Assembly: GCA_964596245.1 (NCBI GenBank) | Contig: CAZQSK010000004.1 | Location: 61,037-125,036 of the forward strand | Direction of reading: 5' to 3' | Length of the DNA: 64,000 nucleotides | Source of the DNA: RHKK01 sp964596245 | Lineage (GTDB): Bacteria > Patescibacteriota > Patescibacteriia > 2-12-FULL-60-25 | Part shown: positions 49,611 to 58,720 of the stretch, piece by piece | Layout: the number at the start of each line of letters is the position of its first letter | Numbering within the stretch: position 1 is the stretch's first letter | Made by a program: the position numbers and the translations under genes | The notes under the pieces: model-generated | The model's input: the letters and a program-made list of their open reading frames with translations, nothing else | Database searches by the model: none | Told to the model about the DNA's origin: nothing

Positions 49611-51593
49611 ATGAACAAAAGCGAGGCTAAACAGCGCATCGCAAAGCTGCGTGAGGAAATCAACCGCTATCGTTATGAGCAGCACGTGCTCGATAACCTC
49701 TCAATCAGCGAGGCGGCTCTAGATGCGCTTAAACACGAGCTCTACAAACTCGAACAGGAGCATCCGGAATTGATTACGAAGGACTCACCGACACAGCGTG
49801 TCGCGGGTAAGGCGGCCGAGGGCTTCAAGAAGGTGACTCATGTCGTCCCCATGCTTTCGATTGAGGACGTCTTTTCTCGTGAAGAGGCTGATGCATGGTT
49901 GGAACGTGCCAAGAAATTGGAACCGAATGCCAAATTCGATTTTTTTGCCGAGATCAAGATGGATGGTCTGGCCGTTTCTTTGGTGTACGAAGACGGTATC
50001 TTTGTGGAGGGGTCGACGCGTGGCGATGGTCGCGTGGGTGAGGACGTGACGCAGAACCTCCGGACGATTGAGGCTATCCCTCTCACGCTTCGCAAAAAGG
50101 TTCCCGGTCGTGTCGAAATCCGCGGCGAGGTCTTCATGACCAAGAAACAGTTGGAGGAGATCAACAAGAAGCAGAAAAAATTGGGATTGGAGACGTATGC
50201 GAACCCGCGCAACACGGCCGCAGGCACGATTCGTCAGCTCGATTCAAGTTTGGTCGCTGAGCGAAAACTATCCTTCTACGGTTATGCGTTGATTGCCGAT
50301 CTCGGAACAGAGACGCATGAACAAGCGCATAAGATGATTCAGGAGCTTGGCGTGCCCCAAAACCCACATAATCGCCATTGCAAGAATTTAGACGAGGTTG
50401 AGCGCTTTCATGCCGAGATGGGAAAGAAGCGCGAGAAGCTTGGATATTGGTTGGACGGTGTAGTAGTGAACGTGAATAGCGATCGTTTGTTCGAGCGTTT
50501 GGGCGTGGTCGGAAAGACGCCGCGCGGTTCCATTGCTTGGAAATTCCCGGCAGAGCAGGGCACCACCATTGTGCGTGCAATTGAAGTGAATGTAGGACGC
50601 ACGGGCACACTGACTCCGGTCGCCGTTATGGATCCTGTGTTGTTGCAAGGAACAACCGTGACACATGCCACCCTTCACAACGAAGACGAGATTCGTCGTT
50701 TGGGTTTGAAGATCGGGGATACTGTTATCGTAGAAAAGGCAGGAGACATCATCCCTAAGATTATTCAGGTTTTGCCGAAATTACGTACGGGAAAGGAAAA
50801 AGAGTTCCACATGCCAAAAAAGTGTCCGATGTGTGGTTCTCCGGTTGAGCGTAAGAGCGGGGAAGTGGCGCTGATGTGTACGAACCGTAATTGCTTTGCG
50901 CAACAACTGGCGAAGTTGATTTACGTTGTGAACGCCTTCGACATGCGAGGTTTGGGAGAAAAGATTGCCGAGCAATTGCTTCAGAAGGGCTTGGTGCATG
51001 AGCCGTCAGACATTTTCAAGCTTGAGCCGGGGGATTTTCTTCAGCTTGAGGGTTTTGCCGATGTTTCATCAAAGAAGCTTCACAAAGAAATCCAAGATCA
51101 TCGTGAAATTAGTCTGGAGCGATTCATCAACGGACTTGGGATGCGTCATGTGGGAGAAGAGACGGCTCGCGATCTTGCGCGTCACTTTGGCAGCATTGAT
51201 GCCTTGCGCGATGCGTCGATTGAAGATCTACAAAGCGTGAATGGCATTGGTGATGTGGTCGCAGAGTCTGTTGTTGCTTGGATGAAGGATGCGAGTAATA
51301 AGAAGGAGCTCGACCACCTTCTTAAAGAGGTGAAAGTGAAGCACGCGCCACGCGCCGCGCAGAACGGGCCGTTAAGCGGAACGAGCTGGGTGATTACGGG
51401 TACGATGGAGGCGATGTCACGCGATGAGGCGAAGGACAAGATCCGCGCGCTTGGCGGTGATGTGAGCGAAAGCGTGTCCAAGAAAACGAGTTTCGTGGTT
51501 GTTGGTGAGAATCCAGGCTCGAAATATGAGAAAGCTCAAAAGCTTGGCGTGACAGTTCTTGACGAAAAAGAATTCCTGAAGAAGATCAAATAA
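49611..51593 (+). CDS. ligA: NAD-dependent DNA ligase LigA
   Basis: This 660-residue ligase seals nicks in replication and repair. The adenylation domain has K116 in AEIKMDGLAV. The OB domain is followed by zinc ligands CPMCGS and CTNRNC, helix-hairpin-helix repeats (GLGMRHVGEETA, VNGIGDVVAESV) and a C-terminal BRCT (LSGTSWVITGTME). ATG 49611 is chosen because TATCAT ends 6 nt upstream; the GTG 49605 is in frame but less likely. Confidence 0.96.
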   Translation: MNKSEAKQRIAKLREEINRYRYEQHVLDNLSISEAALDALKHELYKLEQEHPELITKDSPTQRVAGKAAEGFKKVTHVVPMLSIEDVFSREEADAWLERAKKLEPNAKFDFFAEIKMDGLAVSLVYEDGIFVEGSTRGDGRVGEDVTQNLRTIEAIPLTLRKKVPGRVEIRGEVFMTKKQLEEINKKQKKLGLETYANPRNTAAGTIRQLDSSLVAERKLSFYGYALIADLGTETHEQAHKMIQELGVPQNPHNRHCKNLDEVERFHAEMGKKREKLGYWLDGVVVNVNSDRLFERLGVVGKTPRGSIAWKFPAEQGTTIVRAIEVNVGRTGTLTPVAVMDPVLLQGTTVTHATLHNEDEIRRLGLKIGDTVIVEKAGDIIPKIIQVLPKLRTGKEKEFHMPKKCPMCGSPVERKSGEVALMCTNRNCFAQQLAKLIYVVNAFDMRGLGEKIAEQLLQKGLVHEPSDIFKLEPGDFLQLEGFADVSSKKLHKEIQDHREISLERFINGLGMRHVGEETARDLARHFGSIDALRDASIEDLQSVNGIGDVVAESVVAWMKDASNKKELDHLLKEVKVKHAPRAAQNGPLSGTSWVITGTMEAMSRDEAKDKIRALGGDVSESVSKKTSFVVVGENPGSKYEKAQKLGVTVLDEKEFLKKIK

Positions 51594-51624
51594 AAAAGAG
51601 TCCCGATCGGGACTCTTTTTTATT
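51592..51624. terminator. Bidirectional terminator
   Basis: GAGTCCCGATCGGGACTC palindrome flanked by A and T tracts, between convergent ligA and the DsbA-like gene. Confidence 0.85.
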
Positions 51625-53276
51625 TACTTCACCGCACCGGCTTCCTGAGCCATCTCGCGCAACATTGTGTACGGATAGGCGCCTTCGATCAGTTTGGCGT
51701 TGAAGAATGTGGCGGGCGTGCCTTGGATTCCGGCGGCTGTGCCAGATTCCACGTCGGCCTGTACGCGCGCAGCCATTTCGCCGGAGGCCATACAGCTATT
51801 GAATGCGTCGCGATTCAAGCCGATTTCAATGGCGTAGGTCGGATAGAGGTCCGAGCCAAGAGCCGTCTGATTATTGAAGAGCTTGTCGTGCATTTTCCAG
51901 AATCCATCGTTACCGCCGAGCTTCGCTGCGCATTCCGAGGCTTCAGCCGCCTTCTGCGCTTCCGGGTGAATGCTTGAAAGGGGGAAGTGGCGATAGACGA
52001 GACGTGTATCAAGTGGGAAATCGCTCAATAGTCTGATCAAGTCCGGTTGAATGCGCTGGCAGTACGGACACTGGAAATCCGAGTAGGTGATCATGGTTAC
52101 GGTCGGATTCGGTGAGCCGATGGCATGATCGCGAGCGGCGTCGTAGGGAGGAATCGTTGCACCCGGTGCAACAAGCGTTACGCTTCCGTTCAGGTTTTGT
52201 TCACCGGAAGGAAGTTCGCGATTCAGCTGTCTCTCCGGATAGAGCAGCGCCTCCACCGCGTCTTGATCCATCGCATTCGCGGGGATTTCGATCGGCAACC
52301 CGGCATCCTTGAACATGTTCACGCCAAAAGCGACGGTCATCGTGCGCGAGCCGACGGTGCGACACGTTTCGCGTCTTGTGCGCGCGTCGAAGCTGCACTT
52401 CTTTTCCGGATCAACGAATCGCGCGCCCAGTTCAAAGCGTTCGATGCGGTTTTGTTGCACGTTCACGACAGCCACCATGCCGATTTTTGCGAGACGAGCG
52501 CGCGCTTCTGCGACGGTTTTGTTCAGAGCGACGAGCGCATCCGTACGGGCCTTGCCAGACTTCGGCAAATCCTTCAACGCTTCGCGATAGAGCGCATTGA
52601 TGAACGCCGGGTTCACCATCAGGCGCATGCGCCAGAGATCTTCGTTTGATGCGTTCTTCGTGCGTGTTTCAACGCGCGTCACAAGCAGTGGCGGATATTT
52701 GGCGGCAATCAACTTCATCTTGTCCATCTCCTTGGTGTCGAGTTTTACGTTGAAGGCGGAGGTATCGGCCGGCTCCGGTGCATCGGTCACAATCCAGCGA
52801 CCAACGAGTTCGGACAAGTCCATGTCACCCATGTCCTTGGCCCAGTCGAGCACGCTTTGAGGCGCCTGTTCGATTCGACCGTACGCTTTGCCGCCGGCCA
52901 TCTTCCATTGAAGGGAAAGCGGACCATCCAGATGAATTGGCATGGTCTTATCTTCCACGTGGAGCTTTTCAATCACTAGGCGGCCTTCATTGTCGCCGAT
53001 GGTTTTTCCGGCAGCCGGAATCAAGGAGCGTGCTTCCAGGCGCATGGCGAGGCTGCCTTTGGCTGAAGGACCGTCTTTCGCGGTCGCTTTTTGTTCCGCA
53101 TCTACACGCAAGGTCATGTTGATGCGCTGCGCCTGATTTTTGCTTTCATTCATGAGTGCCAAGTTCACCGCCATTTGCGGCGAAGGCGTGGCGGCGAATG
53201 TCGGTAACGGAGCACCGAGCAAAAAGGGGAGCAGCGTAGCTGCAACCGAGCGGCGGACAAGGGGAAGTATTTGCAT
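51624..53276 (-). CDS. Secreted DsbA-like protein with a large N-terminal domain
   Basis: This 550-residue protein has a signal peptide (about 1-29, ending FAAT) and an unassigned region (about 30-360, charged, beta/alpha). A linker and a DsbA/BdbD-type thioredoxin domain (about 375-550) follow, with SDFQCPYCQR, HFPLSSIHPEAQKAAEASECAAKL and cis-Pro in GIQGTPATFF. It would form or exchange disulfides outside the membrane. Two tandem relatives are encoded at 57230 and 57943. The frame extends upstream over gatC but has no family match there. An extended -10 TGCTATTGT lies 9 nt before the ATG. Confidence 0.82.
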   Translation of the reverse strand: MQILPLVRRSVAATLLPFLLGAPLPTFAATPSPQMAVNLALMNESKNQAQRINMTLRVDAEQKATAKDGPSAKGSLAMRLEARSLIPAAGKTIGDNEGRLVIEKLHVEDKTMPIHLDGPLSLQWKMAGGKAYGRIEQAPQSVLDWAKDMGDMDLSELVGRWIVTDAPEPADTSAFNVKLDTKEMDKMKLIAAKYPPLLVTRVETRTKNASNEDLWRMRLMVNPAFINALYREALKDLPKSGKARTDALVALNKTVAEARARLAKIGMVAVVNVQQNRIERFELGARFVDPEKKCSFDARTRRETCRTVGSRTMTVAFGVNMFKDAGLPIEIPANAMDQDAVEALLYPERQLNRELPSGEQNLNGSVTLVAPGATIPPYDAARDHAIGSPNPTVTMITYSDFQCPYCQRIQPDLIRLLSDFPLDTRLVYRHFPLSSIHPEAQKAAEASECAAKLGGNDGFWKMHDKLFNNQTALGSDLYPTYAIEIGLNRDAFNSCMASGEMAARVQADVESGTAAGIQGTPATFFNAKLIEGAYPYTMLREMAQEAGAVK

Positions 53277-53307
53277 ATGAGGCTGACAATAGCATAGGAT
53301 TAGGGCT

Positions 53308-53613
53308 ATGGCATTATCAAGAGACGAGGTGATGCGCTTGGCAGAACTGTCACGCCTTACGCTTACGGACGATGAGTTGGAGCGGATGGAGAAGACGCTC
53401 GATCCCGTTCTTGCGTATGTCGGACGCTTATCCAAGATCGATACGACCGGCATTCCCGAGACCGAAGCCGAGCCCGTGATGGCATCCAATTTGCGTGCCG
53501 ATCGAGCCGTGCCGACTCCCAAGAAGGAGCGCGACGCCATTCTCGATAATTTCCCGGATCGCGCCGGTGATTTGTTGAAGGTGCCGGGCGTATTTGAAAC
53601 TCCCAAAGGCTAA
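53308..53613 (+). CDS. gatC: Asp-tRNA(Asn)/Glu-tRNA(Gln) amidotransferase subunit C
   Basis: This 101-residue GatC is the scaffold of the transamidosome. It has the N-terminal VMRLAELSRLTLTDDELERMEKTLDPVLAYV signature and the C-terminal DNFPDRAGDLLKVPGVF. It is followed after two bases by gatA. A TAGGAT element ends 7 nt before the ATG. Confidence 0.94.
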   Translation: MALSRDEVMRLAELSRLTLTDDELERMEKTLDPVLAYVGRLSKIDTTGIPETEAEPVMASNLRADRAVPTPKKERDAILDNFPDRAGDLLKVPGVFETPKG

Positions 53614-53615
53614 CT

Positions 53616-55043
53616 ATGCCGAATCTCATTGAGCACACATTAGCTTCGGCGGCGGTCGGCCTGGCATCAAAGGAATTTTCCTCGCATGAATTGACGAGCG
53701 AGTATTTGAAACAGATTCGCGGATTGAATCCTGCGATTCATGCATACCTTGAAACGTTTGAGGATATGGCGTTGGCGCAGGCCAAAGAATCTGACGCGCG
53801 ACATGCAGCCGGAAAAGCGCTCGGCGTACTTGACGGCATTCCACTTGGCATCAAGGACAATATTCTAATACAAGGCCAGCGCGCCACAGCTGGTTCGCGT
53901 ATTTTGGAAAATCATGTTGCCGTTTCCGATTCCACAGTCACGCGTTCGTTGAAAGGTGTCGGCGCCGTTTTTCTCGGCCGTACCAACATGGACGAATTTG
54001 CCATGGGCTCATCCACGGAGCGCAGCGCATTCGGCGTAACCAAGAATCCGCATGATGTAGAGCGCGTACCCGGCGGTTCATCTGGTGGTAGCGCGGCAGC
54101 TGTAGCTGGCGACATGTGTATTGCGGCTTTGGGATCGGATACGGGCGGTTCCATTCGTCAGCCTGCGTCTTTTTGTGGCGTGGTCGGTTTTAAGCCGAGC
54201 TATGGCCGCGTTTCACGCTCTGGATTGATCGCGATGGCTTCATCACTCGACCAAATCGGTCCTTTGACCAAAACGGTTGAGGATGCGGCATTGTTGACCT
54301 CGGCCATCATCGGCCTTGATCCGCAGGATCAGACGACTCACGATGCCGGACCGATTGAAGTCGAACTTCCGACGGATCTGAAGGGCAAGCGCATCGGTGT
54401 GCCGCGTCAGGCATGGGGAGATGGGATGTCGCCCGGTGTCCGCGCTCAGACGGAGAATGCGCTTTCAGTTTTGAAAGCGCTTGGTGCTGAGCTCGTCGAA
54501 GTTGATTTGCCATATGCCGATGAAGCATTGGCCGTGTATTACGTATTGATGCCTTGCGAAGTAATGGCGAACTTGGCACGTTTCGACGGCATTCGTTACG
54601 GCACTCGTGTTCCGGCAAATAATTTGATCGAAATGTACGGCGCCTCGCGTGGTCAGGGATTGGGAGAAGAGGCGCGTCGCCGTGTGATGCTTGGATCTTA
54701 TGCGTTATCAAAAGGATATTATGATGCGTATTACCGCCAGGCGCGCAAAGTGCAGACATTGATTCGCCGCGCGTATCGCGAAGTCTTTTCCAAGGTCGAT
54801 TTGTTGGTGACGCCGACGGCTCCGTCCATCGCCTTCAAGTTGGGAGAAAAGCTGAGCGATCCGCTGGCTATGTATTTGGAGGACGTGTTCACGGTTGGCG
54901 TGAACGTCGCGGGTTTGCCGGCCATCTCCGTTCCATGCGGATTGGATGATGGTATGCCGGTCGGTTTGCAGCTCATTGGTCCGCGTTTCGGCGATGCCGC
55001 CGTGCTGGATGCAGCGCATGCATTTGAAAAAGCGAACGCATGA
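53616..55043 (+). CDS. gatA: Asp-tRNA(Asn)/Glu-tRNA(Gln) amidotransferase subunit A
   Basis: This 475-residue amidase-signature enzyme makes ammonia from Gln for tRNA amidation. The triad Lys in LGIKDNI and the Ser-cisSer-Lys of VPGGSSGGSAAAVA and SDTGGSIRQPASFCGVVGFKP (nucleophile Ser) are visible. The bacterium has tRNA-Gln, so Gln-tRNA or Asn-tRNA is made by transamidation. GatB is not in the window. Confidence 0.96.
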   Translation: MPNLIEHTLASAAVGLASKEFSSHELTSEYLKQIRGLNPAIHAYLETFEDMALAQAKESDARHAAGKALGVLDGIPLGIKDNILIQGQRATAGSRILENHVAVSDSTVTRSLKGVGAVFLGRTNMDEFAMGSSTERSAFGVTKNPHDVERVPGGSSGGSAAAVAGDMCIAALGSDTGGSIRQPASFCGVVGFKPSYGRVSRSGLIAMASSLDQIGPLTKTVEDAALLTSAIIGLDPQDQTTHDAGPIEVELPTDLKGKRIGVPRQAWGDGMSPGVRAQTENALSVLKALGAELVEVDLPYADEALAVYYVLMPCEVMANLARFDGIRYGTRVPANNLIEMYGASRGQGLGEEARRRVMLGSYALSKGYYDAYYRQARKVQTLIRRAYREVFSKVDLLVTPTAPSIAFKLGEKLSDPLAMYLEDVFTVGVNVAGLPAISVPCGLDDGMPVGLQLIGPRFGDAAVLDAAHAFEKANA

Positions 55044-55534
55044 TTTTCCAAATCCTTTTTGACGCGTCACCGTCCGTCCAGCCTGTTGCTGCAAGCACCG
55101 GGAGTCTTGGGTTGTGGCCGGCGATTCTCATTTTGGGTTTGATCGCAATCATTATCCTCGGCGTTTTGTTTCAGAAAATCCTCAAGAGCTTGCGTCGGCC
55201 GGAATTGCATGGCCTTACACCGGAAAAGGTGCGCGAAACCTGGGCCGAAATTCAGAAAAACGCTGGTCATGGGACTATGGGCGCGAAGATGGCCGTCATC
55301 GAGGCTGATAAGTTGCTCGATGGCGTGATGCGTTCCATGCTGATCCCCGGCGATACGATGGGTGAGCGTTTGAAGACGGCGGAATACTCTTATCCGAATA
55401 TCAGGAAGGTTTGGCCGGCGCACAAGCTGCGTAATCAGTTGGTGCATGACACGACATTTGAACTTTCGTCTTCCCAGGCCAGGCAGGCATTGGCGGGATT
55501 TGAAGCCGCGCTTAAGACGCTGAATATTTTATGA
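55040..55534 (+). CDS. Membrane-anchored protein with a HEPN-like C-terminus
   Basis: This 164-residue protein has one transmembrane helix (about 27-48) and a cytoplasmic helical domain (about 60-164). The motif KLRNQLVHDTTF matches the R-x4-H pattern of HEPN-like (DUF4145-like) domains, and ALAGFEAALKTL follows. Neither nuclease activity nor a partner is shown. It is coupled to gatA by an ATGA overlap and to lgt by a 4-base overlap, so it belongs to a gatC-gatA-X-lgt operon. Confidence 0.6.
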   Translation: MIFQILFDASPSVQPVAASTGSLGLWPAILILGLIAIIILGVLFQKILKSLRRPELHGLTPEKVRETWAEIQKNAGHGTMGAKMAVIEADKLLDGVMRSMLIPGDTMGERLKTAEYSYPNIRKVWPAHKLRNQLVHDTTFELSSSQARQALAGFEAALKTLNIL

Positions 55535-56280
55535 TTCCGTACATCGAATCGCATACGATTTCGCTCGGATTCATCACGCTGCAGACCTGGGGAACACTGG
55601 TTGCGCTTGGATTTGCGCTTGGGACGTTTCTTGCTTGGAAGCGTGCAAAGCAGAAGGGTCTGCAAGCGGAGAAAGTTCTTGATCTCGCGTTTTGGATTTT
55701 TATCTCCGCGTTTGTTTTTGCCCGCGTGTTTCACGTCTTATTTTACGATCCCGCGCACTACCTCGCGAACCCACTCGATGCCATCAACCCATTTTTGCCT
55801 GGTTATGCCATGTTCGGCGGTTTTTTGGGCGCGGCACTCGCTTTCACGCTTTATACTCGTCGTTACGCATTGGATTGGATTGCCTATGCGGATGTTTTGA
55901 TTTGGGGTTTGCCGTGGGGATGCGGAGTCGGTCGTATCGGTTGCTTCCTGATTCATGATCATCCTGGTACCTTGTCGAATTCGTTGCTCGCTGTGCGTTA
56001 TCCGGATGGTCAAACGCGCCATGATCACGGGCTGTATCTTTCTTTGATTGGTTTTGCCACCGGTATTTTGTTCCTTATCTTGAATCGAAAGAATCGTCGC
56101 CCCGGATTCTGGATCGGTACGTATATGGTAATCGAAGGGATTACGCGCATCGTTTTGGATTTTTATCGTATCGCCGATGCGCGATATTTCGGCCTTACAC
56201 CTACGCAATACGTGGCGATTCCTTTGTTATTGGCCGGCATTTGGTTGATGGTAGGACGTAGCGTGAAGCGCGTCGCGTGA
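55531..56280 (+). CDS. lgt: Prolipoprotein diacylglyceryl transferase
   Basis: This 249-residue membrane enzyme attaches diacylglycerol to lipobox cysteines. It has seven helices with the Lgt signature GCGVGRIGCFLIHDHPG, an early GTLVALGFALGTFLAW and MFGGFLGAAL. Its substrates here include the lipoproteins at 26658, 32080 and 62700. Confidence 0.92.
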   Translation: MIPYIESHTISLGFITLQTWGTLVALGFALGTFLAWKRAKQKGLQAEKVLDLAFWIFISAFVFARVFHVLFYDPAHYLANPLDAINPFLPGYAMFGGFLGAALAFTLYTRRYALDWIAYADVLIWGLPWGCGVGRIGCFLIHDHPGTLSNSLLAVRYPDGQTRHDHGLYLSLIGFATGILFLILNRKNRRPGFWIGTYMVIEGITRIVLDFYRIADARYFGLTPTQYVAIPLLLAGIWLMVGRSVKRVA

Positions 56281-56285
56281 CGCGT

Positions 56286-56293
56286 GGTATAAT
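56286..56293 (+). promoter_or_regulatory. Extended -10 promoter (TGGTATAAT) of trxB
   Basis: TGG-TATAAT begins 5 nt after the lgt stop and ends 6 nt before the trxB ATG (56300). Confidence 0.75.
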
Positions 56294-56299
56294 CTCGAC

Positions 56300-57208
56300 A
56301 TGTACGATGTTCTTTTAGTCGGCGGAGGCCCGGCCGGCATGTCGGCCGCGATTTATTTTGCACGTCAAAAGCTCAACGTGGCGATGTTTACGGGTGATTT
56401 GGGTGGGCAAGTCGTTTGGTCATCGGATGTTGAGAATTATCTCGGACTTCATCAGCTCACGGGCGTACAATTAGTGCAGCGCTTTCAAAAGCATCTGCAA
56501 GAGTATCGCTCGCTCATCGACATTCATGAAAATGAAAGAGCTGCTTCAATTGGAAAAATACGAGGGGGGTTTCATGTGCAGACAAACAAGGGGAGCTATG
56601 AAGGTAAAGCTGTGCTGATTGCAAGCGGTGCAGCTCATCGTAAACTGGATGTTCCTGGTGAACGCGAACTGAGTGGTCGTGGTGTGACATATTGCGCGAC
56701 CTGCGATGCGCCATTGTATAAGGGAAAGAGGGTTTTTGTGATCGGTGGGGGCAATTCGGCGATGGACGCCGCTCTGTTTGCCGAAAAATACGCGGCCGAG
56801 GTTCATCTGGTTACCATCAACAAAGAATTAATGGGAGACGCCGTGATGAAAAAGAATTGTTTGGGAAAATCGACGATTAACGTACATACGGAAACAAAGA
56901 CATTGTCGTTCGAGGGGAGAATGAAGCTTGAACGCATCCGTTTTCAGGGTCCAAAAGGGGAGTTTGAAGAAAAAGCAGACGGAGCTTTCATCGAGGTTGG
57001 ATTGATGCCAAATGCGGAGTTCATCGACTTTGTTGAGAAGGATCAATGGGGGCAAATCGTGGTGGACAAGCGCAACGCGACAAACGTGGAAGGGATTTAT
57101 GCGGCGGGCGATGTCACAGATGTCACAGAAAAGCAGATTTCCGTTGCTGTGGGTGAGGGTTCCAAGGCTGCCTTATCGGTCATCAAGTACTTGCAGACGC
57201 ATGCCTAG
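56300..57208 (+). CDS. trxB: Thioredoxin reductase
   Basis: This 302-residue FAD/NADPH enzyme has FAD site GGGPAGMSAAIYFARQ, redox centre YCATCDAPLYKG (CATC), the NADPH motif GGGNSAMDAALFA and FAD motif GIYAAGDVTDV. It reduces thioredoxin or the glutaredoxin at 30914. It precedes two DsbA-like genes. Confidence 0.95.
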   Translation: MYDVLLVGGGPAGMSAAIYFARQKLNVAMFTGDLGGQVVWSSDVENYLGLHQLTGVQLVQRFQKHLQEYRSLIDIHENERAASIGKIRGGFHVQTNKGSYEGKAVLIASGAAHRKLDVPGERELSGRGVTYCATCDAPLYKGKRVFVIGGGNSAMDAALFAEKYAAEVHLVTINKELMGDAVMKKNCLGKSTINVHTETKTLSFEGRMKLERIRFQGPKGEFEEKADGAFIEVGLMPNAEFIDFVEKDQWGQIVVDKRNATNVEGIYAAGDVTDVTEKQISVAVGEGSKAALSVIKYLQTHA

Positions 57209-57229
57209 CCGTTTACCCTGGCTAGGCTT

Positions 57230-57901
57230 ATGAATACCAATGAATCTTCGAATACAGGATTGATAGCGGGCGTGGTCGTTGTGGCGGCGCTTATTTTTGG
57301 AGGATTGGTGTGGGCCATTCTGTCCGCGCCTTCTTCCACGACTCCGTTCACCGGGAACGTGTCTTTTAATGATGAGGGTGCGCCGACGCTTGGGGCCAAT
57401 GATGCCAAGGTCGTTGTGCAGATGTATAGCGATTTGCAGTGCCCGGCCTGCAAAGCGGCTGAACCGATCATCCGTCAGATCATCGGCATGTATAAGGATC
57501 GTGTGAAGTTCGTTTGGAAGGATTTTCCTTTGATGTCCATTCATCCGAATGCACGCAATGCAGCCAATGCCGCGCGTTGTGCGCAGGACCAGGGCAAATT
57601 TTGGGAAATGCATGATTTGTTGTTTGCGGAGCAGAGCTCATGGGCTAATGGGAACCCAACAGCGGCCTTTAAGGCCTATGCGACGCGACTTGGATTGGAT
57701 GCGACGGCTTTTGACGCCTGTTACGGCGGTTTGAAGAAAGACGCCATCGTCATGGACGACGTACAGGAAGGAAATGGCAACGGTGTCACCGGTACGCCAA
57801 CCATCTTCATCGGTAATACCCGTTTCGTGGGTGGGATCTCGCTGGATGAGTGGAAAGCGGCTCTTGACCGAGCGCTTGCCGCCGCCGAGAGCGGGACGTA
57901 G
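57230..57901 (+). CDS. Membrane-anchored DsbA-like protein (1 of tandem pair)
   Basis: This 223-residue protein has an N-terminal helix (about 10-32) and a DsbA/BdbD-type thioredoxin domain with SDLQCPACKAAEP, DFPLMSIHPNARNAANAARCAQDQ and GVTGTPTIFIGN (cis-Pro). The active site CPAC differs from the CPYC of its sister gene. It probably forms disulfides in secreted proteins. Confidence 0.9.
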   Translation: MNTNESSNTGLIAGVVVVAALIFGGLVWAILSAPSSTTPFTGNVSFNDEGAPTLGANDAKVVVQMYSDLQCPACKAAEPIIRQIIGMYKDRVKFVWKDFPLMSIHPNARNAANAARCAQDQGKFWEMHDLLFAEQSSWANGNPTAAFKAYATRLGLDATAFDACYGGLKKDAIVMDDVQEGNGNGVTGTPTIFIGNTRFVGGISLDEWKAALDRALAAAESGT

Positions 57902-57942
57902 AATAGGCAAACTCATTCCGTATCTTCCTTCCAAGTCTGTAT

Positions 57943-58683
57943 ATGCAAAACAATAGCTTTTGGGATGGCGGAGCGAAGACCATGTTTTTTACGGGTCTTT
58001 TCCTCGGCATCGCTTTGACTTCGGTGATTGGGCTGGCATTCGCGTTCGGTTCCTTGATGAATGGCGGCTTGTTTGCCAGCGCGGCTAACGGCCCGACGGC
58101 ATACGCGCCTGCTCAGCCGGCTGCTCAGCAGCAGGTTGCGGCTCCGGTGAAGCCGGTTGCGGGCATTGACCCGAAGGTGGATCACGTTAAAGGTCCGGCC
58201 AACGCCAAAGTGACCTTGATCGAATACTCAGACCTTCAGTGCCCGTACTGCTCGCGCCATGAACCGACGATCGCTCAGATCCTTGCGGCGTATCCGAAGG
58301 ATGTGAAGTTGGTTTATCGCCACTTCCCGTTGTCGCAGATCCATCCGCAGGCACAGAAGGCTGCTGAAGCCACGGAGTGTGCTGCGAAGCTTGGTGGTGA
58401 CGATGCATTCTGGAAGGCGAAGGATTTCTTGTTCGCCAATCAGTCCACCCTTGGTTCCGAATTGTATAAGACGATGGCAAGCAACCTTAAGCTGAACGTC
58501 GCTAATTTCACCTCCTGTCTCGATTCGGGTGAGATGGCCGCTCGTGTCGCTCGTGACTACGCTTCCGGCAATGACGCCGGTGTGGGTGGTACGCCTGCCA
58601 CGTTCGTGAACGGTGCCTTCTTGGAAGGAGCTCAGCCGTTCGAAGTGTTCAAGGCTGAGATCGACGCTGCTCTCAAAAAGTAA
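57943..58683 (+). CDS. Membrane-anchored DsbA-like protein (2 of tandem pair)
   Basis: This 246-residue protein has a transmembrane helix (about 14-38), an Ala/Pro/Gln linker and a thioredoxin domain with SDLQCPYCSRHEP, HFPLSQIHPQAQKAAEATECAAKL and GVGGTPATFVNG. It is close in sequence to the C-terminal domain of the 51624 protein. It is likely an oxidase or isomerase of extracytoplasmic disulfides. Its start follows 41 bases after the previous gene. Confidence 0.9.
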   Translation: MQNNSFWDGGAKTMFFTGLFLGIALTSVIGLAFAFGSLMNGGLFASAANGPTAYAPAQPAAQQQVAAPVKPVAGIDPKVDHVKGPANAKVTLIEYSDLQCPYCSRHEPTIAQILAAYPKDVKLVYRHFPLSQIHPQAQKAAEATECAAKLGGDDAFWKAKDFLFANQSTLGSELYKTMASNLKLNVANFTSCLDSGEMAARVARDYASGNDAGVGGTPATFVNGAFLEGAQPFEVFKAEIDAALKK

Positions 58684-58686
58684 GCA

Positions 58687-58720
58687 TTAAAAACACCCCG
58701 CTCGGCGGGGTGTTTTTTTA
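58687..58720. terminator. Bidirectional terminator
   Basis: AACACCCCGC/GCGGGGTGTT hairpin then T7, between convergent DsbA-like and ZIP genes. Confidence 0.85.

Noticed and set aside
53277..53606. N-terminal extension of the large DsbA-like protein
   Set aside because: The extension is antisense to gatC. A clear signal peptide begins at the ATG 53276.
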